Source: Thermoplasmatales archaeon (GTDB lineage Archaea > Thermoplasmatota > Thermoplasmata > Thermoplasmatales > Thermoplasmataceae). Taken from it: 64,000 bases of DNA. The notes under the pieces are model-generated. The model made no database searches. It was given only the letters and a program-made list of their open reading frames with translations, and had not been told where the DNA came from. Numbering within the stretch: position 1 is the first letter of the stretch; each line of letters starts with the position of its first letter. The position numbers and the translations under genes are program-made. Below are positions 34,408-43,685 of this stretch, piece after piece. Location: positions 1-64,000 of the forward strand of contig DAHXNF010000059.1 in NCBI GenBank assembly GCA_027366585.1, in the 5' to 3' direction.

Positions 34408-35325
34408 ATGATCAAGATAGAAACTGCCACAAAGATATACAGCAATAATTCCCCTAAAGCCGTTGATTCACTTGACCTGGAAATTAAGGACGGCGAAATC
34501 CTCGGCCTCGTTGGTTTAAACGGGGCTGGCAAGACCACATCAATAAGGATGGCCTCAGGAATCATCATCCCGACCTCTGGACGCGTGATGGTTGATGGGT
34601 ATGACATGGTGAGCGATAAGGTAAAGGCAGCAGCCCGCGTTGGCTGGATACCGGAACTGCCGAACTTTGAGCCAAACGCAAAACCAGTCCAATTGATGAA
34701 GTATTTCGCCGGTTTCTATGGCATAGACGCCGAAGCTGCGGAAAAAAGGATCACATCATTGCTGTCCAGCGTTGGTCTTTCCAATGACCTTGACAAGAAG
34801 CTCAGGAATTATTCACAGGGCATGAAGAAGCGTTTTGCCATTGCCGAATCGATTATAGGCGATCCGCAGAACGTAATGTTCGACGAGACTCTAAACGGGT
34901 TGGATCCCGAGGGAGTTGTATTCATAAGAAACCTCATGTTTGATATGAGGAAATCAGGGAAGGCAATACTGCTCTCATCGCATATACTGAGCGAGGTTGA
35001 GGACGTTGCAGACCGGGTAGCAATAATTAATCATGGAAAACTGATAAAGACGCTAACCAGGAACGAGCTCCGGACCCTTGGCAAGACTATTGTTAAGATA
35101 ACAATAGACAATTATGAGGAGGCATGCCTGAAAGCATTGAAGGAATTCGGGGAGCCGAGGTTTGACGGGCATGACATAATGCTATCTGACCTGTCGATAC
35201 CTGATTCGGAGATGGCACGCATTCCTGAAACACTCATAAAATCCGGATACAGGCTGAGAGAATTCACCCCGATGGGGGAAACACTCGAAGAGTATTTCTT
35301 CGGGCTCATAGGTGAGAAACAATGA
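34408..35325 (+). CDS. ABC transporter ATP-binding protein
   Basis: A 305-residue ATPase of the multidrug/ABC-2 exporter type. Walker A GLNGAGKTT (36-44), Q-loop region, signature YSQGMKKR, Walker B NVMFDETLNGLDPEG, and switch His in LLSSHIL are all present; the C-terminal 80 residues are the usual DrrA/CcmA-type extension. It overlaps the permease gene by 4 bases (ATGA), so the two form one exporter. The substrate is unknown. Confidence 0.95.
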   Translation: MIKIETATKIYSNNSPKAVDSLDLEIKDGEILGLVGLNGAGKTTSIRMASGIIIPTSGRVMVDGYDMVSDKVKAAARVGWIPELPNFEPNAKPVQLMKYFAGFYGIDAEAAEKRITSLLSSVGLSNDLDKKLRNYSQGMKKRFAIAESIIGDPQNVMFDETLNGLDPEGVVFIRNLMFDMRKSGKAILLSSHILSEVEDVADRVAIINHGKLIKTLTRNELRTLGKTIVKITIDNYEEACLKALKEFGEPRFDGHDIMLSDLSIPDSEMARIPETLIKSGYRLREFTPMGETLEEYFFGLIGEKQ

Positions 35326-36809
35326 GGCCGATCGCATACGAAATCAGGAGAACGCTCACGAGCAAGTTCGTGATCATAATGATTGTTGCAATAGTCGGCC
35401 TTGCTTCACTCCTGGCATATGAAAACGGGTCGACATTCTCTTCCGTCAATGTTCCAACGACCCCTGAGCTGACTACTGGTTATTACATCAGCGGACAGAA
35501 CCTGACAATGGTTGGCTACTTCCATGATGCATATGGAAGTCCGATAACTCACATAACTGCCTATTACGAGTACAACAGCAGCGTATACAGCAGCTCCGCA
35601 AACAAGCTGGGCTTTGCTAATGTGACCATACCATCAATATCAACGGCCAAAACCACAATCACCGTGCTTGTTAACTATTCCTATGATAGATTCAGGCAAG
35701 CCGTATCCAGCGCTCAGTCAGCTTACTATATCGACCCTGTCATGTCGTATTCAGGGCTGACAATAGAGAACGCAATATTCAATCCCACAAACAGATCCAA
35801 CCTTGGCATGCTCGCCTTCTATGTCGGTCCGAATGGTTCTGTTGCTCCTCCAACGACTCTCTATATTTCTCCCATTAACGTTTCAAATCCTGCTTCTAGC
35901 AGTCCTCAAAGCCTGAAAAATAATAGTGCCTTCTCTTACAGCTTATCCAATTTTGTTGTGAAAACAGTTTTTCCCAAGGTAACTGCGGCAGACAAAGGAG
36001 TAAACTACAGCGTTGTTGCAACAAATGCATCCGGCAGTTTCATTACCTTCACCACGTCGTCTGATGCGGGATATGTGGGCGTTCTCGGTCCTTTATCGCT
36101 ATACACAAAGCTGACTCAGAGTGATCTCCAGAGCCTGGTCTTTTCAGGAACCTCGGAAATTCTAGGTTTCCTGATCCCTATTCTTGCAATCTTCGCAGCT
36201 TATCTTACTTACGGAAAGGATAGAACCACAGGTGTGCTGGAATCGGTACTTAAGCGACCCATAACCAGGGGGCAGATAATCTTCTCGCGCTTTATCTCAA
36301 ATTCGGTTGCAATAGTTGGCGCAGTGGCTCTTTCAATGGTTTTTTCAGATCTAATAATCAATCATTACCTTGGATCTTATCTCTCACCTTACTTCGATGC
36401 ATACTTCGTCTGGACATATGTGGTTGAAGGGCTTGCATTTCTTGCACTCGTATACATGTTCTCCCACCTTGTTAAATCGCAGGGGGCACTACTGGGTGCA
36501 GCAATCGGAATATTCGTGGTCTGGGACCTGTTCTGGACTATCATTCCTATAGCGATTCTTTCAGCACTCGGCATAAGCTCGAATTCAAACACTTACCTGA
36601 CTGCGGAGATAATTTTCAACTATGCAAGTCCTGCAGGATATGGCAGCCTTGTGCAGTCTCTGCTGACCGGCAAGATTGGCCTGATATCCAGCACAACCAT
36701 CAATCCTGGACTCTTTGGAATCACCACTCCTCTGTTGATCGCCGCCGGAATCCTCTGGATGGCAGTTCCTTTCGGAATAGCCTACTGGCTGGCAGTAAGG
36801 AGGGATTAA
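35322..36809 (+). CDS. ABC-2 type transporter permease
   Basis: A 495-residue membrane protein: N-terminal cytoplasmic tail and helix (IAYEIRRTLTSKFVIIMIVAIVGLASLLAYE), a large extracellular Ser/Asn/Thr-rich domain (about 35-270), then six hydrophobic segments containing ILAIFAAYLTYGKDRTTGVLESVLKRPITRGQIIFSRF, the coupling segment of ABC-2 permeases. It pairs with the ATPase just upstream. The broken gene at 5.7 kb has the same architecture. Confidence 0.88.
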   Translation: MRPIAYEIRRTLTSKFVIIMIVAIVGLASLLAYENGSTFSSVNVPTTPELTTGYYISGQNLTMVGYFHDAYGSPITHITAYYEYNSSVYSSSANKLGFANVTIPSISTAKTTITVLVNYSYDRFRQAVSSAQSAYYIDPVMSYSGLTIENAIFNPTNRSNLGMLAFYVGPNGSVAPPTTLYISPINVSNPASSSPQSLKNNSAFSYSLSNFVVKTVFPKVTAADKGVNYSVVATNASGSFITFTTSSDAGYVGVLGPLSLYTKLTQSDLQSLVFSGTSEILGFLIPILAIFAAYLTYGKDRTTGVLESVLKRPITRGQIIFSRFISNSVAIVGAVALSMVFSDLIINHYLGSYLSPYFDAYFVWTYVVEGLAFLALVYMFSHLVKSQGALLGAAIGIFVVWDLFWTIIPIAILSALGISSNSNTYLTAEIIFNYASPAGYGSLVQSLLTGKIGLISSTTINPGLFGITTPLLIAAGILWMAVPFGIAYWLAVRRD

Positions 36810-36992
36810 CCTTGAAAGGGATCATCGAAGCCGGTTCGCATGATGATGGCAGAAGTGCCAGGCTGGGACCTCTGTAAAGTCATGCCTTTATGGGCGTGGT
36901 GTTGAAAGACCTCTTCCTATGATGGACGTATTGGTATAAGATGATATATTGAGAAACATCATATACAGTGTTTTGATTTGCGTTGTCGTTAA

Positions 36993-37547
36993 ATGAATCT
37001 CAAGATAACATCTGTTGCAGTGATTGCCATATTTCTGGCAGTATCTTTTCTTCCAGGCATAAGCAATGCTTCCAGTCCTCCACTGGGAGCACAACCCTCA
37101 ACGCTTCCAGCCATTCCTTACCTGTATGGCGGCACTGTTTACAATATAACTTCAAGCAACTGGACAACTTATTTCGATGACATTTACAACAACAGGGCTA
37201 TTGTAACATTTAACTGGTCAGGCAACGCCACTGAGGACCTCATTATTTTCGACCTCAGCTACACTGGCCTGAACCCTTATGGGGTGCAGGTCGTGGAAAA
37301 GCTATCCGAGATAGGTACTCCATCTCTTGCGAATTTCACGATTGCTTTCAACGAGACTAAATCAATGAGTTCGCAGATCAAGGGATACACAAACATCCAG
37401 GCTCTCAATGCCGGTTCTTATCCGGGATTTTCCTGGTCATTGCCAAAAATAAAGAAACCCGCCACGCAGTATACTTACATAACGATATTGGTGGCACTTA
37501 TTGCTTCGATATTCGTCCTGTACTTCATGTTCAACCGTAAGAGGTAA
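36993..37547 (+). CDS. Small C-terminally anchored surface protein
   Basis: A 184-residue protein: signal peptide MNLKITSVAVIAIFLAVSFLPGISNA, a Ser/Asn-rich extracellular domain with several glycosylation sequons, a C-terminal membrane helix (YITILVALIASIFVLYFMF) and a basic stop-transfer NRKR. No recognised domain. It shares no operon signal with the ABC pair, 180 bases upstream. Confidence 0.68.
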   Translation: MNLKITSVAVIAIFLAVSFLPGISNASSPPLGAQPSTLPAIPYLYGGTVYNITSSNWTTYFDDIYNNRAIVTFNWSGNATEDLIIFDLSYTGLNPYGVQVVEKLSEIGTPSLANFTIAFNETKSMSSQIKGYTNIQALNAGSYPGFSWSLPKIKKPATQYTYITILVALIASIFVLYFMFNRKR

Positions 37548-37582
37548 TGCTAAATATTGCGGGCAGTTATTGTAGAATTGGA

Positions 37583-38146
37583 ATGAAGGAAAAGTTCGTT
37601 GTTGGCGTAACTGGAGGTTCCGGCTCGATACTTGCTCTCACACTTCTCAGGAACCTTGATGGCTATGAAACGCACCTTGTTGTGAGCGAAAGCGCAAAGA
37701 AGGTTCTGAAGGAGGAGGTTGGTGCGAGTGCGGATGACCTCATAAAGCTTGCCACCTATACCTATGATGACAAGGATATCTCAGCACGAGTAAGCTCCGG
37801 GAGTTTCAAGTTCTCTGCTGCTGTAGTCATACCTTGCAGCATTTCCACGCTTGGCAAGGTTGCATCCGGCATCTCCGACACTCTTGTAACACGTGCCTGC
37901 GCAGTTGCACTGAAAGAACGGAGGAAACTGATAATGGTTCCGCGCGAAATGCCGCTCAGCACTATCGTACTCGAGAACATGCACAAACTCTCCCTGGCAG
38001 GCGCGATAATAGCGCCAGCAAGTCCAGGTTACTATACGAAACCCAGGACGGTCGAAGACATGGTAAATTTTATTGTTTCAAGGGTACTTGATCTCATGGG
38101 GATCGAAAATAACCTGATCAGAAGGTGGAGGTCTGGAGAGCAATAA
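37583..38146 (+). CDS. ubiX: Flavin prenyltransferase (UbiX family)
   Basis: Start set at ATG 37583 (MKEKFVVGVTGGSGSILALTLL); the frame is open from 37547, which would add an unconserved 12-residue leader. The 187-residue protein joins a dimethylallyl group to reduced FMN, making prenylated FMN for UbiD-type decarboxylases. Seen: the flavin phosphate loop VTGGSGS, VVIPCSISTLGKVASGISDTLVTRA and the LIMVPREMPLSTIVLENM prenyl-donor segment. No ubiD gene is in this window. The DMAPP it needs comes from the IDI-2 at 14.6 kb. Confidence 0.93.
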   Translation: MKEKFVVGVTGGSGSILALTLLRNLDGYETHLVVSESAKKVLKEEVGASADDLIKLATYTYDDKDISARVSSGSFKFSAAVVIPCSISTLGKVASGISDTLVTRACAVALKERRKLIMVPREMPLSTIVLENMHKLSLAGAIIAPASPGYYTKPRTVEDMVNFIVSRVLDLMGIENNLIRRWRSGEQ

Positions 38147-38594
38147 GTTCCTCGCTGATCATATGCTTGGTCGACTGGCAAGGTGGCTCAGGATCATGGG
38201 CATTGATGTGGAATATGCTTCACCCGGAATGAGTGATACCAGCATTATCAATACATGCCTGGAACATGACATGATCCTGCTTACAAGAGACAAGGAACTC
38301 CACGTCCGATACCCGAAGTCGCTTTACATTGAAGCCCAGGATCACATGGGTCAGATAAGACAGTTCATTTCCAGATACAGAGTGGATGAGAGCAGGCTAT
38401 TCACACGATGCCCTCAATGCAATGCCCTGCTTGAAAAAAAGAAAACAGGCGAACTTAAGGGAATCATTCCTGACGGAGTCCTCGACAGGTTCAGCAGCGT
38501 TCTTTATTGCAACAATTGCGACAAGTATTACTGGGAGGGAGATCACTTCAACAGGATCGTGAAGGCGCTTGAAGGGCTCGGTATTCGAATATGA
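38133..38594 (+). CDS. Mut7-C RNase-domain protein with zinc ribbon
   Basis: The domain signature reads FLADHMLGRLARWLRIMGIDVEYA, but the first ATG (38163) lies inside it, after the conserved FLAD whose Asp is part of the PIN-like acidic site. The frame is open further upstream and the best candidate start is CTG at 38133, giving about 153 residues. LLTRDKEL carries the next acidic site, and CPQCN...CNNCDKYYWEGDHFNR forms a zinc ribbon. A predicted RNase of RNA processing; the role in archaea is unproven. It overlaps pelota by 4 bases, and pelota acts in mRNA surveillance, which makes a joint role attractive. Confidence 0.82.
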   Translation: MESNKFLADHMLGRLARWLRIMGIDVEYASPGMSDTSIINTCLEHDMILLTRDKELHVRYPKSLYIEAQDHMGQIRQFISRYRVDESRLFTRCPQCNALLEKKKTGELKGIIPDGVLDRFSSVLYCNNCDKYYWEGDHFNRIVKALEGLGIRI

Positions 38595-39628
38595 AAGTAC
38601 TGCATATAGATGACCAGTCACTTGATTTACAGGTAGAAGGGATAAACGATCTCTGGTACATTCAGAACATCATACATCCTGGTGATTCAATTTCCACTCT
38701 AGTCAGGAGACGTACAGAAAAGCAGGAGGATATAGCAAGATCAAAGGAGACAGAGCGCGTTACGGTCACCGTTACATTGCATGTGGAAAAAATAGAATTC
38801 CAGGCGTTCTCCAATCGTCTCAGAATACTTGGAACTGTGCAGACAGGCCCTGATGAGGTTATTGGCGAACACCAGTCCGCAATAATAAAGCCCGGAGATA
38901 TACTCAATGTGTTCAAGCAGTCCTGGATCCAGTCAGAGAGAAAAATGGTGGACGAATCCGCTGAGGAGTCGTCGAGGACAGGTGCAATTTTTATTGCTGT
39001 TGACGAAGACGAGGCAAACATATTCATCCTTCGAGCCTATGGAATTCAGGGCGTGGGCCATATAGATTCCGGTAAGAGCGGAAAATACTATGATTCTTCA
39101 TATTCTGATCAGTCTTTCTTCAGGGAGATTGCAGGAAGTCTCAAACCAATGCTTTCAGGTGGCGTTCCAGTTACAATCCTGGGACCCGGTTTCACGCGTG
39201 ATAATATAACCGCTTACCTGAAACAACAGCCGGAATTTTCAAAACTGCAGATTTCTGGGCACGCATCATCCAGAACAGATGAGCAGGCAATCTACGAGTA
39301 CCTTGGCAGCGAGGAGGCGAGAAAAACAATGGAGAACTCCAGGCTATCAAGGGAGAAGAGTTCGATGGATTCCTTCATGAAAGCGCTCAAATCAGGAGGC
39401 CTTGCTACGTATGGATTCGACCAGGTGCTTACGGCAGTTGAATCTGGAGCGGTTTCCGAGCTTCTGATTTCTGAGGAGAAAGCCAGGGAGCAGGATATTA
39501 GGAGCTTGATCGAAAAGGCAATGAAGAATGGCTCAAAGATCAGTATACTTAGTTCCCACAGTGACCCTGGGATCACGCTTAGAGGATTCGGCGGCGTTTC
39601 GGCAATTCTAAGGTACGCGATATTTTGA
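38591..39628 (+). CDS. pelA: mRNA surveillance protein pelota
   Basis: A 345-residue homologue of Dom34/pelota, which with aEF1A/ABCE1 rescues ribosomes stalled on broken mRNA. The N-terminal Sm-like domain (LWYIQNIIHPGDSISTLVRRR, FSNRLRILGTVQTGPDE, SAIIKPGDILNVFKQSW), the central eRF1-like domain (AIFIAVDEDEANIFIL, VTILGPGFTRDNITAYL) and the C-terminal domain (TYGFDQVLTAVESGAVSELLIS) are all present. It starts within the stop of the Mut7-C gene. Confidence 0.95.
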   Translation: MKVLHIDDQSLDLQVEGINDLWYIQNIIHPGDSISTLVRRRTEKQEDIARSKETERVTVTVTLHVEKIEFQAFSNRLRILGTVQTGPDEVIGEHQSAIIKPGDILNVFKQSWIQSERKMVDESAEESSRTGAIFIAVDEDEANIFILRAYGIQGVGHIDSGKSGKYYDSSYSDQSFFREIAGSLKPMLSGGVPVTILGPGFTRDNITAYLKQQPEFSKLQISGHASSRTDEQAIYEYLGSEEARKTMENSRLSREKSSMDSFMKALKSGGLATYGFDQVLTAVESGAVSELLISEEKAREQDIRSLIEKAMKNGSKISILSSHSDPGITLRGFGGVSAILRYAIF

Positions 39629-39663
39629 TATTCTAAATCCGATCTCTTAAAAAAGATAATATA

Positions 39664-39671
39664 ATTTATAA
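39664..39671 (+). promoter_or_regulatory. TATA box of tRNA-Glu
   Basis: ATTTATAA lies about 18-25 bases before the first tRNA base, within a run of AT-rich sequence; the correct position for the box A element of an archaeal tRNA promoter. Confidence 0.6.
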
Positions 39672-39688
39672 GGCTCTCCGCACGATTC

Positions 39689-39763
39689 GCTCCGATGGTG
39701 TAGCACGGCCAAGCATACCGGCCTTTCAAGCCGGCGACTCGGGTCCAAATCCCGGTCGGAGCA
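39689..39763 (+). tRNA. tRNA-Glu (anticodon TTC)
   Basis: A 75-base cloverleaf: acceptor GCTCCGA/TCGGAGC, D arm GTGT/ATAC, anticodon stem CCGGC/GCCGG with loop CTTTCAA (anticodon TTC), T arm CGGG/CCCG, discriminator A. No intron, no encoded CCA. Confidence 0.95.
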
Positions 39764-39924
39764 TCGTAGATTTCATTCCAGATAATCTCCCAAGAGATTG
39801 CTCTCTTTATATACTCTGAATCTGATTTACTAATATAAACATGCGAGAATAGTGAATAATAAAAATCTCTCAGATCATCCTACGCATCTATTTATTCTTA
39901 AAATGATAAATTAGATAATTAGAC

Positions 39925-40710
39925 CTAATGAGGGCGAAGACGCTTCTTTACAGCTTTAAGTTTTAATTCATAGTATAAGACTATTATTGGAAATAATATA
40001 ATGCCAAGGGGTAGTATTACAACAAGCGGAGTAAGTAGAGGGATTCCAACTGATCCAGGTCCGATTTCTGCTGCTATCACGACAAAAACAACATATACAG
40101 GAATGTACCAGAGGTGTCTGTGCATTTTCTTCTGGAGATTTTCTGCTATTATTCTATCTTCTCTCATTTGTCTGTTATTTTCATCGATTTCTGCTATTAC
40201 TGGCGATGTTATGGAGCTATAGTCCTCGGAACTTATATTTCCAGAAATATTTGACATTGAATAATGTTGTAGGAGTACAGGGAAATATTCTTTTTTTAGT
40301 AAATCAAGTATAGCAGTGTTTTTGCCCGGATACCAAGATACTAAGGGTTCCTGACCGTGAGAATCCAAAATATGAAGTTCTTTTCCATTGTATAATACAC
40401 CATACAAAAGCGTTGGGTCAAGCCTCAAGAAGCTAACAATCTGAAGCCATGCACTACTCCCCGGAGATATATTGATCCCTGGTTTCTTCGTTTCCAGTGC
40501 AAACTTGCTGTCAGAACCGACTACATAGTCTATTTTCAAGGAATCAGTTCCTGCTTGGATAGGAACTTCATACTGAATATCCCCTGTCGAATTCCAACCA
40601 AGAGATTCCAAAAGCCTGCTAACAACTTTTTCTCTGAATTCTCTCTCACTGCCAAAAACTTCTGTTGAACCTTTTGTTAAAACTGCGAGTGTTTCAGTAG
40701 TGACTGCCAA
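39925..40710 (-). CDS. Membrane-anchored PD-(D/E)XK nuclease-like protein (HsdR N-terminal domain)
   Basis: A 261-residue protein. Residues 20-140 match the type I restriction enzyme R-subunit N-terminal nuclease fold: FREKVVSRLLESLGW (with Glu27), LKIDYVVG (Asp61), FALETKK (Glu73, Lys75), the D-x11-ExK active site, and WLQIVSFLRLDPTLLYGVLYNGKELHIL (the FLxRxxxxxYGILxNG-like QxxxY region). From about 195 a basic stretch leads to two membrane helices and a basic C-terminal tail. No HsdM or HsdS or helicase partner is adjacent. A nuclease bound to the inner membrane face fits defence against entering DNA, but this is inference. Confidence 0.75.
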   Translation of the reverse strand: MAVTTETLAVLTKGSTEVFGSEREFREKVVSRLLESLGWNSTGDIQYEVPIQAGTDSLKIDYVVGSDSKFALETKKPGINISPGSSAWLQIVSFLRLDPTLLYGVLYNGKELHILDSHGQEPLVSWYPGKNTAILDLLKKEYFPVLLQHYSMSNISGNISSEDYSSITSPVIAEIDENNRQMREDRIIAENLQKKMHRHLWYIPVYVVFVVIAAEIGPGSVGIPLLTPLVVILPLGIILFPIIVLYYELKLKAVKKRLRPH

Positions 40711-41010
40711 TTTATACCTCCAATGGTTTTATTAAGTCAGTTATGTCCCCTATTTGGAGAAAATATTGTCATATAAGAATTCAAGCTTTTTTGTCTCACT
40801 ATTTAGTTGCTTACCATTCTTCATTTCACCTTCACCCATGTCTTATCATGAACTCTAATCGACTCCCATTCTTTAGTCTTCCTCTCATTGAATCATAAAA
40901 TTGGAATTGAAAGTTAAAAGACTATAAATTTCAGGAAATAATTTTTTCAAGGATGCAAGGAAATTATCCTCGTACATACTCTCCTTTTTGATTATGGAAT
41001 TGAAATAATG
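40711..41010. other. Intergenic stretch without a recognisable gene
   Basis: Three hundred AT-rich bases holding the promoter of the nuclease-like gene (minus strand, TAATAAAA around 40729) and nothing else recognisable. Confidence 0.5.
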
Positions 41011-42141
41011 TCAGTTTTCTGGTTCCTTGGAAAGAATATAATTTCCAACAATGGATGATATGTCCATCACACGGTATTGGAAAATATTGAATTTTTTCAG
41101 CAAATCCGGAGATTTTACAAGAATATTTATCTTTTTCCTGAGATTTTCCTGGTCCTTTAACTGGTAGAATGAAGCTGCAATAAGCAGATTATTTCCATCA
41201 TCTTCAGAGGCAATTATAATAGCACGTGTTTCTGTAAAGTCGAATTCCTGTAAAGCGCTTTCATCGCCGGGATTCTCATTCAGTATGAGGAAGTCGCTGT
41301 GCTTAAACTTTTCAATGTCTTCCTGGTCTTTCGTCATGACTAAAACAATACCTCCTCTTTTCTTCACTTCATTGAGGTACTCAGAAAGGTATGCCGAATA
41401 TCCGCAGACAAGGGTAAAATTCTTCAAACCTCTTATCTGCTGTCTTTGTAGAACTTCCACCAAACCACCAATTCTTTTCTGTATGATTGGGGAAATCAAT
41501 ATAACCATTGCCCCAAAAAACGAAGCTATACCAAGTGCGGCCAGAGAAATTGTAAAAAGTCTGGCAGTCAACGTAAGAGGAAGTATGTCACCAAAACCTA
41601 GCGTTGTTACAGTTTCACCCGTAAAATAAATCGCCTGCCCTAAATTAAGGATTGGAGGGTAAAAACTTCTTCCCAGAAAAAGTGTGCCCGCAACGCCATA
41701 TGAGAGGGTAAAGGTAATAGTGATAACTGCGGCTGCTAATTCAATATTTATGAGGCTGGTGGAGGGATACTTGAAGATAGATCTCACTCTAATAAGGCGA
41801 AAAATGACATAGGCGTTAAAAGTGATTCCAATAAGTATTGGTATAAAAACAGTGAAGGTGTTGAAGCTAAGAAGCACCGTTACAACACTTATCAGAGATA
41901 TATTGAAAGTCCACGACCTTCTTCTGTGTTCTTTCATACTGAATCCATTTCTTATTAGGAAAAGGCCGGCGATTATTGTGAAAATTGAAAAATCTTTCTC
42001 ATAATTTATGATAACTGGGCTTATTATGGTTACACTGTAAACTGGAGGTAAAAAAATCAGAATAATCCCCAGAACGACAGTTAAGCAACCGGAAAGTGAT
42101 ACTAAAACACCTGTTCTGTCGTTCTGGTTGCTGTTAAGCAT
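41011..42141 (-). CDS. Potassium channel with RCK (TrkA-N) domain
   Basis: A 376-residue protein. There are four or five membrane segments before the pore, then the pore with selectivity filter TVTTLGFGD (TxGFGD, the K+ signature), an inner helix, and a cytosolic RCK domain beginning NFTLVCGYSAYLSEYLNE whose nucleotide loop is degenerate (GYSAYL in place of GxGxxG). K+ uniport; in acidophiles an inside-positive membrane potential built by K+ uptake helps keep protons out (established knowledge). The degenerate loop suggests gating by something other than NAD. Confidence 0.85.
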   Translation of the reverse strand: MLNSNQNDRTGVLVSLSGCLTVVLGIILIFLPPVYSVTIISPVIINYEKDFSIFTIIAGLFLIRNGFSMKEHRRRSWTFNISLISVVTVLLSFNTFTVFIPILIGITFNAYVIFRLIRVRSIFKYPSTSLINIELAAAVITITFTLSYGVAGTLFLGRSFYPPILNLGQAIYFTGETVTTLGFGDILPLTLTARLFTISLAALGIASFFGAMVILISPIIQKRIGGLVEVLQRQQIRGLKNFTLVCGYSAYLSEYLNEVKKRGGIVLVMTKDQEDIEKFKHSDFLILNENPGDESALQEFDFTETRAIIIASEDDGNNLLIAASFYQLKDQENLRKKINILVKSPDLLKKFNIFQYRVMDISSIVGNYILSKEPEN

Positions 42142-42683
42142 ATAGAAGAGTAAACTGTAAGGTGCTTAAATATCATTCCGCACCTCATGATTAAAGATCA
42201 TTGTCTTTGCAATATTGAGAACATTCATATGAAAATCCTGTCCTGGCAATACAAATTTTACTCATAGCATATTGCTGAAACCCTACTTCTATTAATTGCT
42301 ATCCAAGTTCGTCATTTTCTTCCTGGCAGGAAGACCAGATCTCTACAAAGAAATATAAAGTTCTGAAGTTCCGCTTATTTGTGAAAATATGATGAAATAA
42401 ATGGGAATAGTTAAAAGATTGGCAAATGATACTATAACTGCGAGGATCAGGGCACAGTTATTTTCAACGAAAGGTATACTTGTATTTCCACACAGCACAG
42501 GATGCTTTGTAGCGGTTGCCAATCTTCATTGCATATTACAGTCGAATACTTTGCAAAAAGCCGAAATAAAGGTTAAATCTGAAAAATCATATGAAACCTC
42601 ACGGAAGCCGAGGTTGTTCTAACCTCTGACATGGGAGCTTCAGTGAATATTCAGGGGTTAATGCACTTGGATACGTCGCCTGC
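42142..42683. other. 542-base stretch; one doubtful small ORF
   Basis: A 73-codon plus-strand frame at 42401-42622 (begins MGIVKRLANDTITARIRAQL) has acceptable composition but no recognised family and is not called as a gene. The rest holds the K+ channel promoter on the minus strand and nothing identifiable. Confidence 0.4.
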
Positions 42684-43640
42684 ATGCCTTATCGTCTTGT
42701 GCCCGGGACTTTCATGAATCTATTCTTCACACCTCCAATAAAGGCTACAAGAAAAGGGGTGGCGATTCTAGCGCCATATGCGTTCAGAAAGATCGAAGCT
42801 ACCCTATTTGCGAATGGAATCCAGAACGTCGTAGTTTCCCCTCCTGAGAAGCTTCAAAAAGAAATTGGCCCGGAGACAAAAGTGGTGGGTATCACCGCGC
42901 ATGATCCATATGGCCTGAGTCCGGTCAGCACGAAACTTTCCCTTATGTTTGGAGGAGGGAAGGCTTGGACTGCTAGGTTCTTTGACGACCTGTCAGAGAG
43001 AATTTTGTCATTAAAGAAGAAGAAATTTGGTTTCATGGTTATAGCAGGCGGTCCTGGAATATGGCAGATGGACCTGAAGAGACCGGACTGGATAGATGTT
43101 GTCTTTTCTGGTGAGGCGGAGATTGATCTGCCATGGGTCATTCGGGGATTGCTTGAAAATTCGGAAGTGCCGTCCAAAGTTGCTGGGCAAGATCCTAAGG
43201 TTGGAATGATTCCAACAATTGTAAGGCCTGCAAGGTATGGGGAGGTACAGGTGACGCGAGGTTGTCCAAGGGGATGTCAGTTCTACTCCATTACACCCGA
43301 GATGTTTCGCCCCATACCGATAGAGGATGTAATCAAGGAAGTGCATGTAAACCTTTCTGCGGGGCAGAAATCCATCGATCTTGTTACAGATGATATCCTT
43401 CTTTATGGATCCCATAAACTTGGAACCAATCATGAAGAAGTGATGAAGCTCTTCAGAGAGGTAAAGGCCGCCGACGCAGAACAGATTTACTCCCCCCACA
43501 TCTCATCACTGGCAGTGAAGGACTCACCTGAAACTGTGCTTGAGCTTGCAAACATAGCGGAATATGATAAATATCCCGGCGAAATACCTGTCGTTAGCCT
43601 CGAGAGCGGCAGCACTCGTATTCATCCACACTATATATGC
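42684..43640 (+). pseudogene. Truncated B12-binding-type radical SAM protein with broken cluster motif
   Basis: About 315 residues of a radical SAM protein: an N-terminal cobalamin-binding-like domain (GVAILAPYAFRKIEATLFANG, VVGITAHDPYGLSPVS, FMVIAGGPGIWQM, VFSGEAEIDLP) then VTRGCPRGCQFYSITPEMF. The 4Fe-4S motif should be CxxxCxxC; Cys194 and Cys198 are present but the third position is Tyr201 (codon TAC at 43284). Homology stops after VVSLESGSTRI, in the middle of the barrel, and the frame runs into the thermopsin gene. Without the third Cys and the barrel's second half it cannot work as a radical SAM enzyme. Confidence 0.75.
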
Positions 43641-43685
43641 TGGGCTGTATTGCACCGATATCCATTTGTTGTGTTATTATTTAAT

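Noticed and set aside
37547-37582. Upstream ATG for UbiX
   Set aside because: It would add 12 unconserved residues; the family begins at the strand started by ATG 37583.
42401-42622. 73-codon plus-strand frame between the K+ channel and radical SAM remnant
   Set aside because: No recognised family, no clear promoter; kept only as a doubtful ORF in the intergenic note.
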